Source: an uncultured Lachnospiraceae bacterium (GTDB lineage Bacteria; Bacillota_A; Clostridia; Lachnospirales; Lachnospiraceae). Taken from it: a stretch of DNA of 7,582 nucleotides. The notes under the pieces were generated by a model that ran no database searches, had not been told where the DNA came from, and saw nothing but the letters and a program-made list of their open reading frames with translations. Made by a program: the position numbers and the translations under genes. Shown here one piece after another: positions 1-5,613 of this stretch (position 1 is the stretch's first letter; the number at the start of each line of letters is the position of its first letter). The stretch lies in NCBI GenBank assembly GCA_902795715.1, contig CADBME010000282.1, positions 1 to 7,582 on the forward strand. Reading direction: 5' to 3'.

Positions 1-78
1 CAGAGGCAGAACCAGCATAAGGATGCTTGTGATCAGGATGCAGACGGCAACCTGAATGTTGATGATTATCTTTTTCAT
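1..78 (-). CDS. N-terminus of an exported or membrane-anchored protein (partial)
   Basis: Only the first 26 codons are in the window; the gene runs off the left edge. The translation starts MKKIIINIQVAVCILITSIL and continues with MLVLPL: a short lysine-bearing start followed by an unbroken hydrophobic stretch. This is a signal peptide or N-terminal membrane anchor, so the mature protein probably acts in or outside the membrane. The start is well supported: GGAGG (complement of 87-91) lies 8 nt before the ATG. It begins 51 bp after the stop of the FHA/pseudokinase gene with no terminator between them, so it is probably the third gene of that operon. The function cannot be told from this fragment. 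A von Willebrand-type or other envelope protein would fit the neighbours, but that is a guess. Confidence 0.6.
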   Translation of the reverse strand, partial: MKKIIINIQVAVCILITSILMLVLPL

Positions 79-129
79 AGCGGTATCCTCCAATACTCTT
101 CCAGGGTAGTTTAAGGTTTTAAAGATTCT

Positions 130-1323
130 TTATTCTTTCTTTTCTTGTGAATCCAGATGATAAATGTGATCCATCCCTTCAGCCACTTCTTTCAGGGTAG
201 AAATACGGCGGCCGGGATTAAGTTCAAGTCCGGCAAGAACAAGCCTCTTCCATTCAGCATCCGCTTCCCCCGATCCTCTTTCGGGAAAAACAGGACGTCC
301 ATCCTCTGACAGGCTTATGCGGGCAAGTCCTGTAATGGCCTTGAAAAGGATGGCACAGATGCTGTAAACCGAGCAGGCTTCAGGATCACTGATCAATGAA
401 CTGCTGATGTATTCCGGCGCAGCATAATCCGGATCAAGATATTTCTGCTTCAGATCCGGGGGAATGATACCCATAGCCGGTATGGATCCTGCCGTCAGCA
501 GGCGGATATTTCCACTCGCAGAGATAAAAATCCGATCCGGCGATACATATCCGAACTCATATCCATGATCATGAAGATCCTGTAGTATATCCATCACAGG
601 ACGGATATACTTGTAAATACCGGAAAAAGTCCATTGCTGCTTTGCTTCCAGGAGAATGCTCAGGGGATTTCCCAAAGGACCCTCTATGACAAAGAACACA
701 TTTTCATATTCATTGATGATCTCATGGACAGGAATCAGTCCCCTGATATCCGGACTCTCCTGATAAGGTATATATCTTTCCCTTTTCAGGCAGTAAATAT
801 GTATGGAATCCCTGGCCAAGCTTTCCTTCTTTTCCGGGTCAGAAGGGTCTCCTTCCTGTTTATCATATGGAAATCTGATACCATTATACATCATGCCGCC
901 TGAAATCTGTAAAGGTTTGTTGACAAGCATATATCTGTTCCGGATCAGGGTTCCGGGAGGCAAAAGACAGCTGGCATAGGAGACTGCATTTTTGGAACCC
1001 ATCATAATAGCCTGGTCTCTGCTTCCCAGGTAAAGAATAGTTCCCTCCGGAATATGGACCGTACGGTCTCCGGGAAGAAAAGCTCCGCCTTCAAGCATGG
1101 TTCCCCCGTCCGACAGATCTCTGACACCAAACAGACGATTTACCGGATCAAAAAAAGCATAGGCATGAAGGGGATGGATTCCCTGTCCTCGAAGGATCAG
1201 ATGGCAGGCTTCCTCATCGCTCCCTATGTATAAGCTCTGATCGATGGTACAGGGTATGACCGTTCCCTTTTTATCTCCCTTCAATACGTGGATCAGGCTG
1301 AAATCTCTTTGATTCTGATTCAT
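130..1323 (-). CDS. Degenerate FHA domain plus pseudokinase protein
   Basis: 397 residues, no membrane segment, presumably cytoplasmic. Residues about 30-102 read as an FHA fold (YIGS, HPLHA, DLSDGGT, GTILYLG), but the usual phosphothreonine contacts are changed: Arg after Gly is S35, the Ser-Arg of SRxH is H50-P51 (H53 kept), and the two Asn of NGTxxNG are G73 and E78. Residues about 121-390 follow a bacterial Ser/Thr kinase fold: LPPGT..RY start, VFFVIEG hinge at 209-215, APEY at 302-305, SVYSICAILFKAITG helix, and a late PGRRIS arginine motif. The HRD motif reads FGY (257-259), the catalytic-loop Asn is R264, DFG reads TAG (277-279), and no clear VAIK lysine is seen, so phosphotransfer is unlikely. 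The likely role, by inference, is binding or scaffolding. ATG is preceded by GGGGG 9 nt upstream and overlaps the stop of a 15-codon ORF. It follows the zinc-ribbon membrane protein gene in the same operon. Confidence 0.8.
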   Translation of the reverse strand: MNQNQRDFSLIHVLKGDKKGTVIPCTIDQSLYIGSDEEACHLILRGQGIHPLHAYAFFDPVNRLFGVRDLSDGGTMLEGGAFLPGDRTVHIPEGTILYLGSRDQAIMMGSKNAVSYASCLLPPGTLIRNRYMLVNKPLQISGGMMYNGIRFPYDKQEGDPSDPEKKESLARDSIHIYCLKRERYIPYQESPDIRGLIPVHEIINEYENVFFVIEGPLGNPLSILLEAKQQWTFSGIYKYIRPVMDILQDLHDHGYEFGYVSPDRIFISASGNIRLLTAGSIPAMGIIPPDLKQKYLDPDYAAPEYISSSLISDPEACSVYSICAILFKAITGLARISLSEDGRPVFPERGSGEADAEWKRLVLAGLELNPGRRISTLKEVAEGMDHIYHLDSQEKKE

Positions 1324-1367
1324 GTGAAGTATCCCCCATCACTTATTCTATCCATAGCAAAGGACAT
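1320..1367 (-). CDS. 15-codon leader-like ORF overlapping the next start (ATGA)
   Basis: A short frame reads MSFAMDRISDGGYFT and then TGA. Its ATG (1367-1365) is preceded by AGGAGGG with a 6-nt gap, a better ribosome site than that of the following gene. Its TGA shares four bases with the ATG of the FHA/pseudokinase gene, the classic arrangement for translational coupling or reinitiation. The SD of the downstream gene (GGGGG, 1333-1337) lies inside this ORF. It could be a real leader peptide that sets the translation rate of the pseudokinase, or a chance frame behind an SD. The peptide has no amino-acid run of the kind seen in attenuator leaders. Confidence 0.4.
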   Translation of the reverse strand: MSFAMDRISDGGYFT

Positions 1368-1397
1368 AGAAATCCCTCCTGTGTCCGTCTGCTATAG
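1352..1397 (-). promoter_or_regulatory. Intergenic RNA hairpin presenting a Shine-Dalgarno in its loop
   Basis: In the 87-bp gap between the zinc-ribbon gene and the FHA/pseudokinase gene the transcript can fold into CUAUAGCA paired with UGCUAUGG (one G-U pair), an internal loop (GAC against UU), then GGACA paired with UGUCC. The 15-nt apical loop holds AGGAGGG, and the AUG of the 15-codon ORF straddles the top of the stem. No U-run follows, so it is not a normal terminator. It may control access to the start or act as a processing or stability element between the two genes. Confidence 0.45.
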
Positions 1398-1410
1398 AGG
1401 AGGTTAATGA

Positions 1411-3378
1411 TCAGTAAACGGACTCATCATCTGACTCATCATCGTAGTAATCATCATCCTCATAGTCTCCATCATCTTCGTATTCATCCTGATTGATATC
1501 CTCTTCCCTGTAAACCTCCTTGCCGGAATCCTCCAGATACTCCATTCCCTCCACCTTGCTGACATGGTTGGAGTCGTTGGAATGTTTGTAAATAGGACCG
1601 ACTTTCCGGTTGTCCTGAATACGCAGCTCGAAAGTGTTATACTCTGTCAGTCGCTCATAGACCTTAAAAGAAGAAGAATCGGAACGGGTCTGGGCCTTGT
1701 AGGAATCGCCGTTATCTGTGCTGTATACAATATACTTGTCTCCATTATACTCTTCTTCGGAAAAGTTCTTATTGGATCCCGAATTGTAATAAGATTTCTC
1801 CTTTTCGCTGTCCATGATCGATGATCTCTCCCTGTCACGGACTATATAGTAGGAGAAGGTGGTGGTTATCTTTACATGGCCGCCTTTATCCTCAATAGTG
1901 ATTTCCGTCCCGGATGCGTCCGTGATCTGTTCGTTGTAGACATTGGACAGGCCGGGAAGGCCGCTGTAATCATCATAGGCCTGAGATCCCTTCTCCAGGT
2001 AATCCTTCATCTGATTAAAGACACGTGAATCTTCACCGCAGTCATTGTTGAAGGCATCAACGAAGTCTTTCATGAAAGCCTGAGCAGCCTTCTGGATCAT
2101 TTTTTCGGGATTGGTTCCCTGCTGGGCCGTAAAGCCCCTGGTTCCGTCACGATTTCTCACATGTAGAATATAAAGACGGTTTTTCTTGTAATTGTCCGGT
2201 TTGCCGGGAGAAAAGGTCAGCTGGTATTTGGCCTCGTCCCCATCCACGATCAGGTCAGATACGGTGACATTGTCGATATACTTTTGTTTGCCATCTTCGC
2301 CAATCTGCTCCATCAGGCTGAAATGGCTGTCGGACATTTGATTCCCGTCCACCGTATAAGTATCTGTATCCACCGTGAAATCTAGGGTTTGCGGCATGAA
2401 TTCATCCTCGACAAGGATAGCCTTGGCCGAATAGTTGGATGGATCCTCCTCATTGTTCATAATATTTTTTTCCAGATCGGAATAGCCTTCGATATCTGCT
2501 TTGGCAGCCTTATAGTTCCTCTCGTCCTTGTGGGTTCCGTAGTCGGTGACGTATTGATTTAATTTGTCTTCCTCCCCCTCAATGAGGAACTCTTTATTGT
2601 ACTGGTCTTTGGCTTTGTCAAATGACTTGTCCAGTTCTTCCTCCTGGCCTTTGGCAAGCCGGTCATCGTAGCTTGTGAACTCATCCTTGACCGATTTCAG
2701 ATCAGTGATTTTCTGTTCATAGCTCCTGTTGTCATCATCTTTTACATCCCTGGCCTTATCCAGGAATTTGTCACCCTCCCAATCCTCGAGAGCATCCTCC
2801 AGATAGTCATTTTTTTGACGATTATAAATGGTTTCTATCTCCGAATAGGCCTGGTTGATTTTGGCTTTCTGTTTTTTCTCCAGGCGCTGGTTGGTGATAA
2901 AGAACCAGACACCCACTCCTACGATGATCAGAACCGCAATCATTCCCGCCACCAGAGGCCAGATCGACCGGCCGGGTCCATCAAGATCCTGCATGCCGGC
3001 AAAGGATATGCCACCGTCATCGGTCCTTTTTCCGGCTCCGCCTTTCCTCTCTTCTGCCCTCATTGGGCCAGGTCTTACCGGTGCCGAATCCCTTTGTCTT
3101 TCCGCCCCGTGCGGACCGGGCCTTGTGTCTTCTCTTCTCCTTTTCCCGGGTGAAGGATTCTTTCTCCGCGAATCCCTGGTCTCCAGTCTTGGGTCAGGAT
3201 ATCCAAGTTCACCATGACTTCTCCTGTCTTCTCCGCCACTGTCATTTAAGGAAGTCGGAGCATACATCATACTTTTACCTGTATTTGGAGAAGAATCCTG
3301 AAAACGGAAACCACACTCCGAACAGAATACAGCCCCAATATCATCTTCTTTATTATTGCATATGGGACAAATCTTCAT
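1411..3378 (-). CDS. Zinc-ribbon, single-pass membrane protein with large extracytoplasmic region
   Basis: 655 residues. The N-terminus carries a zinc ribbon with two CxxC knuckles (C4/C7 and C19/C22). Residues about 45-125 are rich in Arg, Gly, Pro and Asp and look disordered and basic. A single transmembrane helix spans about 139-162 (IWPLVAGMIAVLIIVGVGVW). With the basic linker before it, the zinc ribbon should face the cytoplasm and the rest the outside. Residues about 163-305 are charged and probably helical or coiled coil; about 330-420 look beta-rich; about 425-515 may be an NTF2-like alpha/beta unit (weak call); the last 30 residues are almost all Asp, Glu and Tyr. The layout of zinc ribbon, membrane helix and outer domains recalls Firmicutes TcaA/YvbJ-type proteins, but I cannot assign orthology. 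AGGAGG lies 7 nt before the ATG. It is the first gene after a clear promoter and precedes the FHA/pseudokinase gene, a likely cytoplasmic partner. Confidence 0.75.
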   Translation of the reverse strand: MKICPICNNKEDDIGAVFCSECGFRFQDSSPNTGKSMMYAPTSLNDSGGEDRRSHGELGYPDPRLETRDSRRKNPSPGKRRREDTRPGPHGAERQRDSAPVRPGPMRAEERKGGAGKRTDDGGISFAGMQDLDGPGRSIWPLVAGMIAVLIIVGVGVWFFITNQRLEKKQKAKINQAYSEIETIYNRQKNDYLEDALEDWEGDKFLDKARDVKDDDNRSYEQKITDLKSVKDEFTSYDDRLAKGQEEELDKSFDKAKDQYNKEFLIEGEEDKLNQYVTDYGTHKDERNYKAAKADIEGYSDLEKNIMNNEEDPSNYSAKAILVEDEFMPQTLDFTVDTDTYTVDGNQMSDSHFSLMEQIGEDGKQKYIDNVTVSDLIVDGDEAKYQLTFSPGKPDNYKKNRLYILHVRNRDGTRGFTAQQGTNPEKMIQKAAQAFMKDFVDAFNNDCGEDSRVFNQMKDYLEKGSQAYDDYSGLPGLSNVYNEQITDASGTEITIEDKGGHVKITTTFSYYIVRDRERSSIMDSEKEKSYYNSGSNKNFSEEEYNGDKYIVYSTDNGDSYKAQTRSDSSSFKVYERLTEYNTFELRIQDNRKVGPIYKHSNDSNHVSKVEGMEYLEDSGKEVYREEDINQDEYEDDGDYEDDDYYDDESDDESVY

Positions 3379-3400
3379 TCCCCATCCTCCTGATGCTTAT

Positions 3401-3418
3401 GCATGCTGTAAAGCATGC
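3401..3418 (-). promoter_or_regulatory. Perfect 7-bp hairpin in the 5' leader of the zinc-ribbon gene
   Basis: The minus strand reads GCATGCTTTACAGCATGC: stem GCATGCT/AGCATGC closed by the tetraloop TTAC. It sits about 10 nt upstream of the AGGAGG site and about 45-65 nt downstream of the predicted transcription start. It leaves the SD free, so it is more likely to stabilise the mRNA or to be a dyad operator in DNA than to block translation. ATGC recurs four times within 3391-3420. Confidence 0.45.
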
Positions 3419-3470
3419 CTGCTTTCGATATTCATAATGTAAAGGTTAAGTTTGACCCTGATTTCATATC

Positions 3471-3499
3471 ATTTTAACATAAAATGGAAAACATATCAA
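3471..3499 (-). promoter_or_regulatory. Sigma-A-type promoter of the zinc-ribbon / pseudokinase operon
   Basis: On the minus strand the -35 box TTGATA (3499-3494, 5 of 6 consensus bases) and the -10 box TAAAAT (3476-3471, 5 of 6) are separated by exactly 17 bp, in very AT-rich DNA. Transcription should start near 3464, giving a leader of roughly 86 nt. It lies just downstream of the terminator of the previous unit, which is where a new promoter would be expected. Confidence 0.65.
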
Positions 3500-3525
3500 A
3501 AGTTTCAGATTCATAAAAAAAGTTT
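3498..3525 (-). repeat. Direct repeat AAACTTTT, 20-bp period, touching the -35 box
   Basis: The minus strand carries AAACTTTT at 3525-3518 and again at 3505-3498, two helical turns apart; the second copy runs into the -35 hexamer. Direct repeats upstream of or over a -35 are typical of OmpR/PhoB-family binding sites, and such a regulator is encoded immediately upstream in transcription. The usual PhoB-type period is about 11 bp rather than 20, and the sequence is AT-rich, so chance is possible. Confidence 0.3.
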
Positions 3526-3526
3526 T

Positions 3527-3564
3527 AAAAAAACGGGACCCGGACAGTCAATTGGCCGGATCCC
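3527..3564 (-). terminator. Intrinsic terminator after the response regulator gene
   Basis: On the minus strand GGGATCCGG (3564-3556) pairs with CCGGGTCCC (3543-3535), nine pairs with one G-T, around a 12-nt loop, followed by G and seven T. It starts 43 bp after the stop codon of the response regulator. An A-run (complement of T 3570-3577) precedes the stem, so the element could also slow transcription on the plus strand, although no plus-strand gene is seen. This closes the metabolic/regulator unit. Confidence 0.85.
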
Positions 3565-3607
3565 CATACTTTTTTTTGCAAAAATCTGCTTACATATTCC
3601 TGGTTTT

Positions 3608-4294
3608 TTAATTTTCCTCTGTCACATCAAACTTGTAGCCCATACCCCAGATAGTTTTGATATAAGAGCCTTTGGACCCCATCTTGCTTCTGAGTTTTTT
3701 TACATGAGTGTCAATGGTTCTGGCATCTCCGAAATAATCATAATTCCAGACATTGTTCAGGATCTTTTCCCTGGACAGGGCCACGCCCTGGTTGACGACA
3801 AAGTAGTGCAGCAATTCGAATTCTTTAAAGCTTAAATTAACAGGCTTGCCGTCGATCAGAACTTCGTGGGCTTCATTGTTGATTTCTATACCCCCGGCTT
3901 TTATTATTGGGTTTTCATCCAGGGAGTGGCTCCTGCGGAGAATGGCATCCACCCTGGCCACAAGAATCTTGGGGGAGAATGGCTTGGATATGTATTCATC
4001 CACACCCAGATCAAAGCCTTCAAGTTCATCGCTTTCCTCTCCCCTGGCCGTGAGCATGATAATGGGGATTTTGGAATGCTGACGGATTTCTTTCACGACT
4101 TCAAAACCATCCATCCTGGGCATCATGACATCACAGATGATCAGGCTGATGTTCTTATCTTCGTAAAAGCGGTCGAGAGCTTCTTCCCCGTCAGCTGCCT
4201 CTACCACATCGTATCCTTTTTTTCTTAGAAAATCTTTTACCAGCTTGCGCATGCGGCTTTCGTCATCCGCAACCAGTATTTTTATATTATCCAT
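3608..4294 (-). CDS. OmpR/PhoB-family response regulator transcription factor
   Basis: 228 residues, full length for the family. The receiver domain (about 4-120) has the acidic pair D10-D11, the phosphoacceptor D55 in LIICDVMMPRMDG, T82 in MLTARGE and K104 in YISKPFSP, so it should be phosphorylated normally by a sensor kinase. A winged helix-turn-helix domain (about 130-225) has the expected LSFKEFELLHYF, RTIDTHVKKLRSKMG and IWGMGYKF segments. It binds DNA as a transcription regulator in the cytoplasm. No histidine kinase gene adjoins it: upstream by 35 bp is metY, and downstream is a terminator. The cognate kinase is therefore elsewhere or absent. The ribosome site is weak (AGAAGAG, about 11 nt from ATG), which may mean low expression or dependence on translation of metY. 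Regulated genes are unknown; the adjacent promoter with a direct repeat is one candidate target. Confidence 0.93.
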   Translation of the reverse strand: MDNIKILVADDESRMRKLVKDFLRKKGYDVVEAADGEEALDRFYEDKNISLIICDVMMPRMDGFEVVKEIRQHSKIPIIMLTARGEESDELEGFDLGVDEYISKPFSPKILVARVDAILRRSHSLDENPIIKAGGIEINNEAHEVLIDGKPVNLSFKEFELLHYFVVNQGVALSREKILNNVWNYDYFGDARTIDTHVKKLRSKMGSKGSYIKTIWGMGYKFDVTEEN

Positions 4295-4329
4295 ATAAGT
4301 CTATTCTCTTCTTTCTTATGTCATATATG

Positions 4330-5613
4330 TCAAATGCTTTCCAGAGCCTGGGCCAGGTCGTCAATCAGATCCTGTGCATCTTCCAGTCCGCAGGAATAAC
4401 GGATCAGGTCGGGTTTTACACCACAGGCCTCAAGTTCCGCATCGCTCATCTGTCTGTGGGTGGCGCTGGCCGGATGGAGACAGCAGGTTCTGGAGTCTGC
4501 CACATGAGTTTCAATATGGCCAAGCTTTAAATGGGCCATAAAGTTCTCAGCTGCCTTTCTTCCGCCTTTGACACCGAAGCTTACCACACCGCAGGAACCA
4601 TCAGGAAGATACTTGTTGGCAAGTTCATGATAGGGATCACCGGGCAGACCGCAATAATTAACATAAGTAACCTTTTCGTGATTTGCCAGATAATTAGCGA
4701 TGGCCATACCGTTTTCACAGTGACGTTTCATACGTACATGGAGACTTTCCAGGCCGATATTCAGGAGATAGGCATTCTGAGGAGACTGGATGGAACCGAA
4801 GTCTCTCATCAGCTGGGCGGTTGCCTTGGTGATAAAGGCCCCTCCCAGACCGAAGCGTTCAGTATAAGTTACTCCGTGATAGCTTTCATCCGGTGTGCAG
4901 AGTCCGGGGAAGCGATCCGGGTATTTAGTCCAGTCAAATTTGCCGCTGTCTACGATACAGCCGCCCACAGCGGACCCGTGACCGTCCATATATTTTGTGG
5001 TGGAATGAATGACAATGTCGGCTCCCCACTCGAAGGGCCTGCAGTTTACCGGCGTGGCAAAGGTATTGTCCACAATCAGAGGAACTCCATGAGCGTGGGC
5101 TGCCTTGGCAAACTTCTCAATATCCAGGACCGTCAGGGCCGGATTGGCAATGGTCTCGCCGAATACAGCCTTAGTCTCCGGCAGGAAGGCCCTATTCAGT
5201 TCTTCTTCGCTGCAGTCGGGATCAACAAAGGTAAAATCAATTCCCATCCTCTTCATGGTAACAGAGAAAAGGTTGAAAGTTCCCCCGTATATAGAAGAGG
5301 AAGCAACCACATGGTCTCCGCAGGAAGCAATATTAAAAACCGAATAGAAAGAAGCCGCCTGTCCGGAAGAAGTCAGCATGGCCGCTGTTCCACCCTCCAG
5401 CTGGCAGATCTTCTTTGCGACAAGATCGTTGGTAGGGTTCTGGAGCCTGGTATAAAAATAGCCTTCGTCTTCCAAATCAAAGAGCCGTCCCATGGCATCA
5501 CTGCTCTCGTAATTGAATGTGGTACTCTGAATAATCGGGACCTGTCTGGGCTCTCCATTTCCGGGAACATATCCTCCCTGTACACACAGGGTATCGATCG
5601 ACTTCTTTTTCAT
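4330..5613 (-). CDS. metY: O-acetylhomoserine sulfhydrylase (aminocarboxypropyltransferase), internal start
   Basis: 427 residues from the internal ATG, the usual length for MetY. This cytoplasmic PLP enzyme of the Cys/Met metabolism family makes homocysteine from O-acetylhomoserine and sulfide, feeding methionine synthesis. Visible landmarks (numbered from this ATG): YTRLQNPT at 54-61 with the YxR pair that contacts the cofactor phosphate of the neighbouring subunit, SSGQAA at 82-87, D182 in LIVDNTFATP for the pyridine nitrogen, the Schiff-base lysine K207 in HSTTKYMDGHG, and R405 in LIRYSCGLED for the substrate carboxylate. The long insertion with FGLGGAF and the THVADSRTCCLHPASATH segment favour MetY over MetB or MetC. 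AAGGAGG with a 5-nt gap supports independent initiation here, although the reading frame is open 248 codons further upstream. No SAM riboswitch or T-box is visible before it. Confidence 0.93.
   Translation of the reverse strand: MKKKSIDTLCVQGGYVPGNGEPRQVPIIQSTTFNYESSDAMGRLFDLEDEGYFYTRLQNPTNDLVAKKICQLEGGTAAMLTSSGQAASFYSVFNIASCGDHVVASSSIYGGTFNLFSVTMKRMGIDFTFVDPDCSEEELNRAFLPETKAVFGETIANPALTVLDIEKFAKAAHAHGVPLIVDNTFATPVNCRPFEWGADIVIHSTTKYMDGHGSAVGGCIVDSGKFDWTKYPDRFPGLCTPDESYHGVTYTERFGLGGAFITKATAQLMRDFGSIQSPQNAYLLNIGLESLHVRMKRHCENGMAIANYLANHEKVTYVNYCGLPGDPYHELANKYLPDGSCGVVSFGVKGGRKAAENFMAHLKLGHIETHVADSRTCCLHPASATHRQMSDAELEACGVKPDLIRYSCGLEDAQDLIDDLAQALESI

Noticed and set aside
1352..1397. Terminator between the zinc-ribbon and pseudokinase genes
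   Set aside because: The stem is interrupted, the loop is 15 nt and no T-run follows; the operon probably continues.
2815..3437. Three overlapping plus-strand frames of 112-124 codons
   Set aside because: They are antisense to the zinc-ribbon gene, mostly to its Arg/Gly/Pro-rich linker and transmembrane segment, which yields low-stop complements. No SD or recognisable domain.
3452..4228. Plus-strand frames of 78-127 codons opposite the response regulator
   Set aside because: They are antisense to a complete, conserved response regulator; one even runs through the terminator and promoter region.
4295..4333. Promoter for the response regulator from the perfect TTGACA at 4333-4328
   Set aside because: No acceptable -10 hexamer occurs 16-18 bp downstream, and the hexamer overlaps the metY stop codon.
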